Positions 55,572-63,956 of a stretch of DNA of 64,000 bases are shown here, piece after piece. Below the pieces are notes generated by a model. It was not told where the DNA came from and made no database searches. It saw only the letters and a program-made list of their open reading frames with translations. Source of the DNA: Listeria goaensis. Its GTDB lineage: Bacteria > Bacillota > Bacilli > Lactobacillales > Listeriaceae. Each line of letters opens with the position of its first letter. The first letter of the stretch is position 1. A program made the position numbers and the translations under genes. The stretch spans positions 55,605 to 119,604 of the forward strand of contig NZ_FYBQ01000010.1 in the NCBI RefSeq assembly GCF_900186125.1, given 5' to 3'.

Positions 55572-55585
55572 AGAAAACGTTTTCT
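55572..55585. promoter_or_regulatory. cre-like palindrome (CcpA)
   Basis: AGAAAACGTTTTCT is a perfect palindrome close to the catabolite-responsive element consensus and sits just downstream of the promoter, a repressing position. Confidence 0.6.
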
Positions 55586-55612
55586 AAACTAACATACAAG
55601 GGGTCTTTAACA

Positions 55613-55921
55613 ATGAAAATAGCACTGTTTTGTAGTGGTGGCATGTCCACAAGTTTAGTAGGGTCGAAAATGCAGAAAGCTTATGATGCGCAAGGTGTTA
55701 AAAATGTGACTGTAGAGGCGTATGATTTTGCGATGATTGATGAAATTGGTCATGAAGTAGATGTCATCATCATTGCGCCACAAATTGCTTGGGCGTTTGA
55801 ACAAGTCAAAGCTGCACATCCAGATAAAAAAGTTGTTGATTTAACAATGGCAGAGTTTGGGGCGATGGACGGAGTTTCTATTATTAAACGGCTTGAAAAC
55901 GAAGGAGTGAATCCTGAATGA
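55613..55921 (+). CDS. PTS lactose/cellobiose family EIIB component
   Basis: 102 residues. The phosphocysteine is Cys8 in LFCSGGMSTSLVGSKM, followed by VDVIIIAPQIAWA, both standard for cellobiose/chitobiose EIIB proteins. AAGGGGTC lies upstream of the ATG. It overlaps EIIC by four bases. First gene of a PTS operon with a cytosolic esterase. Confidence 0.88.
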   Translation: MKIALFCSGGMSTSLVGSKMQKAYDAQGVKNVTVEAYDFAMIDEIGHEVDVIIIAPQIAWAFEQVKAAHPDKKVVDLTMAEFGAMDGVSIIKRLENEGVNPE

Positions 55922-57276
55922 CTAGCGGGAAATTTTCGAAATTTCAAACAGCGTTCACTCGAATTGTTGGAAAAATCGCAGCGAATAAGTTGCTTTTAAC
56001 ACTACGTGATACATTCATTTTAGTAGCTGCAGTAACCATGATCGCTGGTTTTGCGATAATGATTAGTTCCGTATTTCTTGATCCAAACGGGCTGATTTTT
56101 GGACAGCAAGGTTTACATTTAGGGAAGTTAATTAGCGGTTCATGGGATGCATGGGCAAGTTCAAACTTCGCTGAAACGCTAGTCTACATACAATCGCTTA
56201 TCAATTTATTTTCTCAAGGGGCATTATCTGTATTCTCCTTGCTCATTGTAGTCGTGTTCTCCTATACTTTCTCTAAGAAATTTTTCCCGAAAAATAAAGA
56301 ACACATGACATCGGTTTTATATGCGATGGCCGCATTTTTCATCTGCTTACCGTGGAACTATGATTATGTAGTAGGAAATAAACATGTAGAAATTACGGGA
56401 ATGCTGAATTCCAATTTTTTAGGAACACAAGGTGTTTTTTCAGCACTATTAATTAGTGGCTTAGCCGTTTGGATTTATAACATAGTACTCGAAAGAAATA
56501 TAGTTATTAAAATGCCAGATTCTGTACCACCAGCAGTTGCGAGAAGCTTTGAATCGCTTATCCCGGGAATCATTACACTAGCCGTTTTTGTTGCAGGAAC
56601 AGGGCTTAGCGTGGGATTGGCAGGTGTTTCACTTCCAGAATTATTGCTGCAAATCTTGCAAAAACCAGCCATGGCCATCTCAGGCACAGCTATCTTTGCG
56701 CTTGTCGTCCAAATCACTTGGCCGCTCTTGCAATGGTTTGGGATTCACCCGACATCGATTTGGGGCCCGGTATTTGGTGTAACTTGGAACGTGGCTGATA
56801 CAGAAAACATGATGGGAACCGCCAAACATTTATATTCAACCATGTTCATGAACTTTTCGACGATTGCAGCCGGAACGTTCGCGCTTGCTCCGGTTATTGC
56901 ATTACTTATCTTCTCTAAAGTAAACTCGGATAAAAAGGTGGCTAAAATTGCGTTAATGCCCGCTGTCTTTAATATTAGTGAGCCAATCACATTTGGTTTG
57001 CCAATTGTTCTAAACCCAATCATGTTTGTGCCGTTTGTTATCGTGCAACCCATTTGTTTTTATCTTGCCGTATTCTTTACGGAAATTGGTTTTATCGATG
57101 TTATCACAAATAATGTTCCGTGGACGGTGCCGCCGCTCATTTCAGGGCTTCTTTTCACCGGGACGATAAACGGTGCCATTGTACAGCTTGTCAATTTGGT
57201 TGTTGCGACATTTATTTATCTGCCGTTTATTAAAATCGCCAATCAAATGAATCAAAAGCGTTTAGGGGATGTTTAA
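55918..57276 (+). CDS. PTS lactose/cellobiose family EIIC permease
   Basis: 452 residues, about ten membrane segments. The substrate-binding signature LMPAVFNISEPITFGLPIVLNPI (near residue 345-367) is intact. GIHPTSIWGPVFGVTW and VPWTVPPLISGLL are also family features. Translation is coupled to EIIB (ATGA overlap). The substrate is unknown; an O-acetylated oligosaccharide is plausible from the esterase encoded downstream. Confidence 0.88.
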   Translation: MTSGKFSKFQTAFTRIVGKIAANKLLLTLRDTFILVAAVTMIAGFAIMISSVFLDPNGLIFGQQGLHLGKLISGSWDAWASSNFAETLVYIQSLINLFSQGALSVFSLLIVVVFSYTFSKKFFPKNKEHMTSVLYAMAAFFICLPWNYDYVVGNKHVEITGMLNSNFLGTQGVFSALLISGLAVWIYNIVLERNIVIKMPDSVPPAVARSFESLIPGIITLAVFVAGTGLSVGLAGVSLPELLLQILQKPAMAISGTAIFALVVQITWPLLQWFGIHPTSIWGPVFGVTWNVADTENMMGTAKHLYSTMFMNFSTIAAGTFALAPVIALLIFSKVNSDKKVAKIALMPAVFNISEPITFGLPIVLNPIMFVPFVIVQPICFYLAVFFTEIGFIDVITNNVPWTVPPLISGLLFTGTINGAIVQLVNLVVATFIYLPFIKIANQMNQKRLGDV

Positions 57277-57594
57277 ATGGATGAAAAAAGACTAGAAGAA
57301 GCTATGCAACTAATTTTCATCGCTGGCAATGCTAAAACGCAAGCCATGAAAGCAATTTTAAAAGCAGAAGAAGGCGACGCAGTAGAAGCAGAAGCTATGC
57401 TGCAACAAGCAAAAAAGGAATTGCACGGCGCGCATGCGATTCAAACGAATTGGCTTACAAGCGAAATGAATGATACGGAAGTTGAAAAAAGCATTTTGCT
57501 TATCCATTCGCAAGATCATTTTATGGCAGCGACAACGACAATTGATATGGCAGAACGATTTTGTGTGCTTTACAAAAAATTGGAGGTAAATTGA
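57277..57594 (+). CDS. PTS lactose/cellobiose family EIIA component
   Basis: 105 residues, helical lactose-type EIIA. The phosphorylated His77, metal-binding Asp80 and the second His81 are seen in IHSQDHFM, i.e. the usual active-site set (in contrast to the EIIA at 12685, which has Thr at the last position). It starts immediately after the EIIC stop. The next gene begins directly after its stop. Confidence 0.88.
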   Translation: MDEKRLEEAMQLIFIAGNAKTQAMKAILKAEEGDAVEAEAMLQQAKKELHGAHAIQTNWLTSEMNDTEVEKSILLIHSQDHFMAATTTIDMAERFCVLYKKLEVN

Positions 57595-59007
57595 ATGAGT
57601 TTCCAACTTGCTAAAGTTTTTAAAAACCGAATGATCTTACAACGTGACGAGCCACTGCGGTTTTTCGGGAAAGCTAAGCCAGGCGTAGTTGTGACAGTTC
57701 AAATTGGAGAGGAAGTTTGGTCGAGTGAGGCAGACCAAACCTCCTCTTTTGAAATTGTGACGAAAGCGTTCAAAACGGGCATATCGCCCGACATTTCCAT
57801 CTCAGCTTTAGACAAAAAAGTGGTTTTGAGAAATTGTCTATTTGGTGATGTTTTCTTAGTTTCTGGTCAGTCTAACATCGAATATCGGTTGAAACAAGAT
57901 GCTGAGTACGAAAAAGAGCAGCCGTGCTTCCGAAATTTGGGGAATCTGCGCTTTTACAACCTTTTAGCCCCCGATGATGAAAAAGCAGAGCCGTTTTGCT
58001 GGGAAGACGTGAACGGAAACATTTCTGCGGTAGCTTATTATTTTGCCAAACAGCTGCGCCTAAAAAATCCCGCTGTCCCAATTGGAATTGTCGGCTGCTT
58101 TAAAGGTGGAACCTCGATTTCAAGCTGGCTCCCGGAAGCCATGTTGCGAGGCAATTCGCTATTTAGCGAACGGTTTATTCAGCCATTTGAACGTGAAATT
58201 TCCGGCAAAAGCTCGCATGATTTTGAGCGCTTACTGGAAATCTACCAAGAAGCCGTCACCATTTATACGGCGAAACGAGAAAAATACATCGCGGACCATC
58301 CCGAATTGACACTCCAAGAAGTGAAACAAATTGTGGGGCACACGCCTTGGCCGCCACCCGCAACACCAGATAGCTACCGTGCGCCCGGTATGCTCTACAC
58401 CAAAATGTTCTCGGAAGCGCATAAAATGAATTTTTCCGCTGTTCTATGGTATCAAGGCGAAGAAGACGCACAAAACGCAGACCTTTACGACTTTTTGCTA
58501 GAAAAATTGGTCCAAGAATGGCGTATCCATCTTGGAAATAAGCCGTTTTTTATTGTCCAACTGCCAAAATACCAGGACGCCCCAAAAGACTCTTGGGCGC
58601 TACTGCGCGAAAAACAAGAAAGCGTCACGCGGAAGTTCGCGAATTTGCACTTAGTGGTCACAATTGATTGCGGCGAATCGTACAACATTCACCCCATTTC
58701 AAAACGAGCCATCGGTGAGCGAATCTCCTTTTTATACGAGAAAAAAGAAAGCAGTCCCATGTTCGAACGTGTAGAGAAAATATCGGAGAACCACATCAAA
58801 ATCACGATTAAACACGCAAAAGAACTAACGCTTATGGGTGAAAATTGCGTTTCTGCCTCTTTCCACTTAAAAGGAAATTGTCTGTTTGTGGACGTTTCCC
58901 CTGAAACGAAAAAAGTAACTTACGCGTACGAAAACCACCCTGAAGGTTATTTGGTAAATGAAGCAGGCGTTCCCGTGTCCCCATTTAAAGTATCGTTGCC
59001 ATTGTAA
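57595..59007 (+). CDS. Sialate O-acetylesterase-like SGNH hydrolase, cytosolic
   Basis: 470 residues with no signal peptide. The SGNH/SASA-type catalytic pattern is visible: the nucleophile in LVSGQSNIEY (near residue 93), VGCFKGGTSISSWLP, ALWYQGEEDAQ (near 285) and the Asp/His region YNIHPISKRAIGERI (near 365). A beta-sandwich N-terminal domain of about 80 residues precedes it. It should remove O-acetyl groups from a carbohydrate. Its place as last gene of a PTS operon, and lack of export signal, suggest that it acts on the imported phospho-sugar inside the cell. AGGTAAATTG upstream. Confidence 0.83.
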   Translation: MSFQLAKVFKNRMILQRDEPLRFFGKAKPGVVVTVQIGEEVWSSEADQTSSFEIVTKAFKTGISPDISISALDKKVVLRNCLFGDVFLVSGQSNIEYRLKQDAEYEKEQPCFRNLGNLRFYNLLAPDDEKAEPFCWEDVNGNISAVAYYFAKQLRLKNPAVPIGIVGCFKGGTSISSWLPEAMLRGNSLFSERFIQPFEREISGKSSHDFERLLEIYQEAVTIYTAKREKYIADHPELTLQEVKQIVGHTPWPPPATPDSYRAPGMLYTKMFSEAHKMNFSAVLWYQGEEDAQNADLYDFLLEKLVQEWRIHLGNKPFFIVQLPKYQDAPKDSWALLREKQESVTRKFANLHLVVTIDCGESYNIHPISKRAIGERISFLYEKKESSPMFERVEKISENHIKITIKHAKELTLMGENCVSASFHLKGNCLFVDVSPETKKVTYAYENHPEGYLVNEAGVPVSPFKVSLPL

Positions 59008-59025
59008 TTTTTTCTGGAATTTCCA

Positions 59026-59054
59026 TTGACTTTTACCCTTAAAAATTGTATTAT
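59026..59054 (+). promoter_or_regulatory. Promoter of rplM-rpsI
   Basis: TTGACT (59026-59031), 17-base spacer and TATTAT (59049-59054), 139 bases before rplM. Confidence 0.8.
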
Positions 59055-59060
59055 GGACTA

Positions 59061-59180
59061 TGGTATTGTTTACCCCACAATATGCCCCGGAAGGTTGTTG
59101 TGTTGAATAAAACAATAGTAAGAAATTTTTATGATGTTTCGGAACAAGGAACGGTTCCGGGCGCAATTTTTAATTTATTA
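59061..59180 (+). ncRNA. Candidate L13 (rplM) mRNA leader
   Basis: About 120 untranslated bases between promoter and rplM. Complementary blocks such as CCCCGGAA (near 59092) with GGTTCCGGG (59153-59161) and AACGGTTCC hint at a folded RNA. Many Firmicutes carry an L13 leader at this site for autoregulation, so position and structure support it. No model search was made. Confidence 0.55.
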
Positions 59181-59192
59181 GGAGGGTAACTC

Positions 59193-59630
59193 ATGCGTAC
59201 AACTTATATGGCGAAACCAGGCGAAGTAGAACGTAAATGGTACGTGATCGACGCTGAAGGTGTTTCTCTAGGTCGTTTATCTAGCGAAGTAGCATCAATT
59301 CTTCGTGGTAAAACTAAACCACAATTTACTCCACATGTTGATACTGGAGATTTTGTAATCGTAATTAACGCTGGTAAGGTTGGTCTTACTGGTAAAAAAG
59401 CAACTGACAAAATTTATTACCGTCACTCTCAATATCCAGGCGGTTTAAAATCTCGTACTGCAGGCGAAATGCGTACGAACAATCCTGAGAAATTAATCGA
59501 GCTATCTGTAAAAGGTATGCTTCCAAAGAATTCTCTTGGACGTCAACAATTTAAAAAATTACACGTATACGGTGGAAGCGAGCATGAACATGCAGCGCAA
59601 CAACCAGAAGTATACGAATTACGCGGTTAA
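59193..59630 (+). CDS. rplM: 50S ribosomal protein L13
   Basis: 145 residues, early-assembly protein. [34 protein letters not shown] and [18 protein letters not shown] are conserved. AGGAGGG upstream of the ATG. Cotranscribed with rpsI (22-base gap). Confidence 0.97.
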   Translation: MRTTYMAKPGEVERKWYVIDAEGVSLGRLSSEVASILRGKTKPQFTPHVDTGDFVIVINAGKVGLTGKKATDKIYYRHSQYPGGLKSRTAGEMRTNNPEKLIELSVKGMLPKNSLGRQQFKKLHVYGGSEHEHAAQQPEVYELRG

Positions 59631-59652
59631 TTATTAAAGGAGGGAAATTATC

Positions 59653-60045
59653 GTGGCAGAAGTACAATATTACGGAACTGGTCGTCGTAAAAGCTCTGTA
59701 GCTCGTGTACGTTTAGTACCTGGCGACGGCAAAGTTGTTATCAATAATCGTGATTGGGAAGATTACATCCCATTCGCTGCACTACGTGAAGTAATCAAAC
59801 AACCTTTAGTAGCAACTGAAACTTTAGGTAACTACGATGTATTAGTAAACGTTCACGGTGGTGGATACACTGGTCAAGCTGGTGCAATCCGTCACGGCGT
59901 TGCACGTGCACTATTACAAGTGGCTCCTGAGTACCGTCCTGCGCTTAAATCTGCTGGACTACTTACTCGTGACCCACGTATGAAAGAACGTAAAAAATAC
60001 GGACTTAAAGGCGCTCGTCGCGCACCTCAGTTCTCAAAACGTTAA
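59653..60045 (+). CDS. rpsI: 30S ribosomal protein S9
   Basis: 130 residues; its basic C-terminal tail reaches P-site t[22 protein letters not shown] and the terminal [11 protein letters not shown] are canonical. It starts with GTG after AAAGGAGGG. A strong terminator follows. Confidence 0.97.
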   Translation: MAEVQYYGTGRRKSSVARVRLVPGDGKVVINNRDWEDYIPFAALREVIKQPLVATETLGNYDVLVNVHGGGYTGQAGAIRHGVARALLQVAPEYRPALKSAGLLTRDPRMKERKKYGLKGARRAPQFSKR

Positions 60046-60057
60046 TCTTATGCGTTG

Positions 60058-60095
60058 TAAACCCGCTTCCTATTTTTGGAAAGCGGGTTTTTTGT
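60058..60095 (+). terminator. Intrinsic terminator after rpsI
   Basis: AAACCCGCTT with AAGCGGGTTT, inner CC/GG pairing and a T-run. Confidence 0.9.
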
Positions 60096-60134
60096 TGCTT
60101 ATTTTACTTTGTGTGCTCATCTATTTAGTCAACT

Positions 60135-60521
60135 TTAAACTCCAAGTTTCTCCTTAAGCGCCTCTGTCAACGTCTGAGAAAAATTAATATTTTCTTCTTC
60201 GGCCATATCTGAAAGCCATTCTGGAATTGTTAAATTCTTCCTGATTTTTTTTGAATAATATTTTCTGCGATAAGCTGCTAAATCTAGTCCGATTAAGGCA
60301 ACATCTTTGTCAGGGAATGATGTGCTCACTTCTTTAATTGTGCTAGCTTTTGGGAATGTATCGTAATCTTCCAAGCTGAAGCCAAGAATTTCCTCCGCCA
60401 TTTCAAATGCTTCTTCTAAAGTTTCCCCTTGTGTTGTTGCTGTTGGAATGTCAGGGAAATCAACAAGAATATACTTTCCGTCTTGCTCTAAAGTGATTGG
60501 GTAAACGACGTTCACGGTCAT
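60135..60521 (-). CDS. hicB: HicB family antitoxin
   Basis: 128 residues. N-terminal degraded RNase H-like HicB fold (VVYPITLEQDGKYILVDFPDIPTATTQGETLEEA, residues 4-40) and a C-terminal DNA-binding segment (LTIPEWLSDMAEEENINFSQTLTEALKE) of ribbon-helix-helix type. It should neutralise HicA and repress the pair. It is downstream of hicA on the minus strand (70-base gap). GGAGGCG upstream of the ATG (minus strand). Confidence 0.9.
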   Translation of the reverse strand: MTVNVVYPITLEQDGKYILVDFPDIPTATTQGETLEEAFEMAEEILGFSLEDYDTFPKASTIKEVSTSFPDKDVALIGLDLAAYRRKYYSKKIRKNLTIPEWLSDMAEEENINFSQTLTEALKEKLGV

Positions 60522-60591
60522 TACTATACGCCTCCTTGTTCATATTCATGTAATTTCCTGTAAGTATAATTTAGAGCACTTTTGCAAGCAG

Positions 60592-60780
60592 TCATTTTAG
60601 TCCTGCTTGCTTAAGAATGCTTTGTTCTAAGCCTTTTCCTAAGTCTTTATTGTGAATGGGAATGATAACCGTTCGATTAGACTCAGGATGGTACATCTTC
60701 AAATGACTGCCTCTTTGGGTTACGATTTCGAACCCTTTCTTACCTAGAAGCCTAACCATCTGCTTAGCTGTCATCGGCAT
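60592..60780 (-). CDS. hicA: HicA family mRNA interferase toxin
   Basis: 62 residues. dsRBD-like HicA fold: KQMVRLLGKKGFEIVTQRGSH with the catalytic His26 in GSH, then the MYHP...TVIIPIHNKDLGKGLEQSILKQAG half. It cleaves mRNA when not bound by HicB. The frame opens 69 bases upstream but the ATG at 60780, after GATGGGG, gives the standard 60-residue length. Confidence 0.9.
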   Translation of the reverse strand: MPMTAKQMVRLLGKKGFEIVTQRGSHLKMYHPESNRTVIIPIHNKDLGKGLEQSILKQAGLK

Positions 60781-60820
60781 CTTGAAGACCCCATCTCTAT
60801 GATATTTAATGCTTAATTTG

Positions 60821-60849
60821 ATTATACGCATTATATGCGCATCAGTCAA
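60821..60849 (-). promoter_or_regulatory. Promoter of the hicAB pair
   Basis: On the minus strand TTGACT (60844-60849), 17-base spacer and TATAAT (60821-60826). The spacer and -10 contain the repeated ATAATGCG-TATAAT pattern, a likely autoregulation target. Confidence 0.75.
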
Positions 60850-60975
60850 GTGCTGATTTTTAGTATAAATATGGTAAACTCATTTATTTCTTGCGCAAAC
60901 CTGACTAGCGACGTTTACATGTCAAGGCTTTAGGTGGCTTCAGTGGGAAATGCAGAATTAATTTTGTGTTTTCCC

Positions 60976-61013
60976 TTGCTCTCAAAATGTATATATGCTA
61001 ATATACACATATA
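60976..61013 (+). promoter_or_regulatory. Promoter and metal-operator-like palindrome of the efflux gene
   Basis: TTGCTC (60976-60981), 17 bases, TAATAT (60999-61004). TATATG (60992-60997) and CATATA (61008-61013) form an inverted repeat over the -10 box, resembling ArsR/CzrA-family sites. Confidence 0.6.
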
Positions 61014-61033
61014 AAGAAAAGGGAAGTGATCCA

Positions 61034-61948
61034 ATGTCCAACCACAATCATTCACACGACCACGGTCATAGCCATAATCACGCGCACAACGCCAACAAAA
61101 AAACACTCTTCATCTGTTTTCTTCTCATCGCGACTTTCATGATTGTTGAGGTTGTCGGTGGAATTTTAACCAACAGTTTGGCACTCTTATCAGACGCTGG
61201 GCACATGCTTAGTGATGCTGCAGCGCTAGGGCTTAGTTTACTTGCATTTAAATTCGGTGAGAAACAGGCGAACGCGCGTAAGACTTATGGCTATAAACGT
61301 TTTGAAATACTAGCCGCTTTTTTGAACGGACTGACCCTGATTGTCATTTCGCTTTATATATTTTACGAAGCGTATCATCGCTTTTTTGCTCCACCAGAAG
61401 TTGTTGGGGCAGGCATGATGACCATTTCCGTCATCGGCTTACTTATAAACGTTTTAGTTGCCTTTATTTTGATGAAAGGCGGAGATACAAGTGAAAATTT
61501 AAATATGCGTAGTGCATTTCTGCACGTCCTTGGAGACTTGCTTGGCTCTGTGGGCGCGATAATTGCGGCGCTGTTAATCATTTTCTTCGGCTGGAATATC
61601 GCCGATCCAATTGCGAGTGTCATCGTCGCAGTCCTGATTTTAGTTAGTGGCATTCGTGTTTTCCGTGACTCCGTCGATGTTTTAATGGAAGGAAAACCTG
61701 CGAACGTGGATTTTGAACAAATTCATGATTTTTTACAAAAGCAAGAAGGTGTTGTTTCTGTGCACGACTTGCATGTGTGGTCGATTACTTCGGATTTCCC
61801 GTCGCTTACCGTGCATTTGCAGGTGGCTGAAGGGATTGACAGGGATCTTCTTTTGGAAAAAATTCAGGCTGAGCTTACGGCGGAATTTCAAATTTCGCAT
61901 TGCACGATCCAAATGGAGCGACATCACGGACATGAGCATTGCAATTAA
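61034..61948 (+). CDS. czcD: Cation diffusion facilitator (zinc/cobalt efflux, CzcD type)
   Basis: 304 residues, six membrane helices and a cytoplasmic C-terminal domain. The N-terminus is His-rich (about nine His in the first 22 residues). The metal site in helices 2 and 5 is visible as LLSDAGHMLSD and LHVLGDLLGSVGAI (HxxxD). VSVHDLHVWSI in the C-terminal domain is typical. The frame opens earlier, but GGGAAGTG sets the ATG at 61034. It exports Zn2+ and related ions. A palindrome on its promoter suggests metal-responsive repression; no regulator gene is adjacent. Confidence 0.9.
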   Translation: MSNHNHSHDHGHSHNHAHNANKKTLFICFLLIATFMIVEVVGGILTNSLALLSDAGHMLSDAAALGLSLLAFKFGEKQANARKTYGYKRFEILAAFLNGLTLIVISLYIFYEAYHRFFAPPEVVGAGMMTISVIGLLINVLVAFILMKGGDTSENLNMRSAFLHVLGDLLGSVGAIIAALLIIFFGWNIADPIASVIVAVLILVSGIRVFRDSVDVLMEGKPANVDFEQIHDFLQKQEGVVSVHDLHVWSITSDFPSLTVHLQVAEGIDRDLLLEKIQAELTAEFQISHCTIQMERHHGHEHCN

Positions 61949-61950
61949 AT

Positions 61951-61986
61951 AAAAAAACAGCGGCCAAATTTGACCGCTGTTTTTTA
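61951..61986. terminator. Bidirectional terminator between efflux and VOC genes
   Basis: AAACAGCGG pairs with CCGCTGTTT, with A-run and T-run on either side; serves both convergent genes. Confidence 0.9.
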
Positions 61987-62436
61987 TGCCTTACCGACTT
62001 CCGAATAAGGTTGTGCATGAAGCATCCAAGTGATGCCGTATTTATCGGTGAATTGCCCCATTTTACCGCCCCAAAATTGTTCTTCGTAAGGCATGGAAAT
62101 TTCAACTTGACCGGATTTTGCAAGCTTGTCGAAAAACTCATTAGATTCTTTTAAAGCTTGCTCGTCTTCCCAGTTCACATCGAGCATAATGGAGATTTGA
62201 CGTGTAGGCTCAATATCATTGCCAAACGAATCAGAACAGTAAAGTTCGGCGCCTAAAATACGAAACTCTGCATGCATTGTAGCATCATCAATTTTATCAA
62301 GCGGAACATTGAATTCCTCAGCTTGATTTGGCTCAACTTTCACGCGTCTAATGTTTGTTGCCCCGAAAAATTCTTCGTAGTACTCTAAAGCTTCTTTTGC
62401 ATTTTCAAACGACAAATATGGATAAATTTGTGCCAT
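61984..62436 (-). CDS. VOC/PhnB-like superfamily protein
   Basis: 150 residues, glyoxalase/bleomycin-resistance fold, PhnB-like subgroup (YPYLSFENAKEALEYYEEFFGATNIRRV at the N-terminus, then MHAEFRILGAELYCSDSF and WEDEQALKESNEFFDKLAKSGQVEISMPYEEQFWGGKMGQFTDKYGITWMLH). Soluble. AAAGGAGTG precedes the ATG on the minus strand. Such proteins are often annotated as 3-demethylubiquinone methyltransferase-like, which is not supported by function. Single gene. Confidence 0.83.
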   Translation of the reverse strand: MAQIYPYLSFENAKEALEYYEEFFGATNIRRVKVEPNQAEEFNVPLDKIDDATMHAEFRILGAELYCSDSFGNDIEPTRQISIMLDVNWEDEQALKESNEFFDKLAKSGQVEISMPYEEQFWGGKMGQFTDKYGITWMLHAQPYSEVGKA

Positions 62437-62512
62437 TTTATCACTCCTTTCCTATAGTTTACTCGCTGCGCATCATTTATTCAAAGGAAAATCTACTTTT
62501 TAGTTAAAAAAT

Positions 62513-62541
62513 TTCAAGTAAAAGTTTGCCTATGATATAAT
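62513..62541 (+). promoter_or_regulatory. Candidate promoter of the mrp/salA gene
   Basis: TTCAAG (62513-62518), 17-base spacer and TATAAT (62536-62541). Confidence 0.5.
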
Positions 62542-62575
62542 AATGTAATCGTATACATTTTATGGAGGGGAAAGC

Positions 62576-63616
62576 ATGTTAAATGAACAGCAAGTTGGTA
62601 AATTGTTAGAACGATTGGTAGACCCAGTTTTGGAGGCAACAATCGAAGAAACGAATGGCATCATTGAAACCGAGATTATAAAGCCGGACGGAATCCGAAT
62701 CCGACTAGCGCTTGCGGATCCAGAAATTGAAACCGCTGCTTTTACCCAAAATATAAAAGAGCTTTTAGGGCAATTTGGCTTTGGCGATATCGATTTAGAG
62801 TTGGACTATCTACCGGCTGCAACGATTGAGAGAATCTTGGAAGCGCGCGACAATATTTTAGCCGAAGGAAGTAAAACGAAATTTATTGCGATAGCCAGCG
62901 GGAAAGGTGGCGTCGGCAAATCTACAGTCGCCGCTAATTTAGCTGCCGCGCTTGCTAGACAAGGTAAAAAAGTTGGTGTGCTAGATGCGGATATCTACGG
63001 TTTTAGCCTTCCCGTCTTATTTGGTGAAATGTCAGCGCCGCGCAAAGAAGGCAATTTCATCATTCCTGTCCAAACACACGGTGTAAATATGATTTCAATG
63101 GACTTTTTTGTAGAAAAGGGCGAGCCGGTTATTTGGCGAGGTCCAATGCTTGGGAAAATGGTAAAAATGTTTCTCGAAGAAGTAAAGTGGGGAGAACTCG
63201 ACTTTTTGCTTATCGACTTGCCACCAGGAACCGGCGACGTAGCGCTTGACATTCACACACTTCTCCCATCTTGCTATGAACTTATTATCACGACGCCGCA
63301 TTTCGCGGCTGCCCAAGTTGCGTCTCGTGCAGGCTACATGGCCGAGAAAAACGGCCACCACATTTTAGGTGTTATTGAAAACATGACCGCCCTAAAAATC
63401 GATGGCAAATCTATCCAGTTGTTTGGACAAGGTGGTGGAGAAAAAGTAGCGCGCGACCTAAAAGCACCGTTACTTGCGCAATTAGAGATGGCCCAGCCGC
63501 AAAAAAACGCATCCGGCTATATTGATGGCATATATGATACAAGCGACAATTTATACAATGAATACGATTCTCTAGCAAAAAAAGTACTCCACACAACCAA
63601 TGAAATCCCTCATTAA
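62576..63616 (+). CDS. Mrp/NBP35-type P-loop ATPase (SalA/ApbC family)
   Basis: 346 residues. An N-terminal MIP18/DUF59 domain (about residues 5-80) is followed by a deviant-Walker P-loop domain: SGKGGVGKST at 108-117, LDADIYGFSLP, and LLIDLPPGTGD. The family normally carries, or scaffolds, Fe-S clusters on a C-terminal CxxC. Here that region (VIENMTALKIDGKSIQLFGQGGG) has no CxxC, as in B. subtilis SalA, which acts in gene regulation. GGAGGGGAAAG precedes the ATG. It is the last gene before the rRNA operon. Confidence 0.88.
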   Translation: MLNEQQVGKLLERLVDPVLEATIEETNGIIETEIIKPDGIRIRLALADPEIETAAFTQNIKELLGQFGFGDIDLELDYLPAATIERILEARDNILAEGSKTKFIAIASGKGGVGKSTVAANLAAALARQGKKVGVLDADIYGFSLPVLFGEMSAPRKEGNFIIPVQTHGVNMISMDFFVEKGEPVIWRGPMLGKMVKMFLEEVKWGELDFLLIDLPPGTGDVALDIHTLLPSCYELIITTPHFAAAQVASRAGYMAEKNGHHILGVIENMTALKIDGKSIQLFGQGGGEKVARDLKAPLLAQLEMAQPQKNASGYIDGIYDTSDNLYNEYDSLAKKVLHTTNEIPH

Positions 63617-63956
63617 TAATGGGTAGTTTAGTTATTTATGCATCTATATATACAGTGACGAAACTTTTTTTGAAATAAAACATAAAAAGTTTTGAAAAAC
63701 TATTGACGAATGCATAAAAAGTTGGTATATTTATAAACGTTGCTGATGCGTTAAGCGCGCACAGGACAAAAGAAAGAATGACCTTTGAAAACTGAACAAA
63801 ACGAAGATGAAAAAGCGATGAAACAGATGTTTCACCAATCAATTCATAGGACAGGAAACAAAAAGATGTTTCCAAAAAAGTAAGAAACAAGCTAGCAAAG
63901 TCAATTTGTGACGCTAAGGAAACTTATTCACGGTGTTGAATAAGTATTCAAATTCG
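63617..63956 (+). promoter_or_regulatory. rRNA operon promoter and leader
   Basis: No gene in these 340 bases. A strong promoter TTGACG (63703-63708), 17-base spacer, TATATT (63726-63731) lies about 225 bases before the 16S. In the leader, CTTTGAAAACTGAAC (near 63783) is a boxA-type antitermination element typical of Bacillus/Listeria rrn leaders. CTTATTCA/TTGAATAAG near 63921-63944 can form the 5' part of the 16S processing structure. AT-rich stretches upstream of the -35 box may serve as an UP element. Confidence 0.8.
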
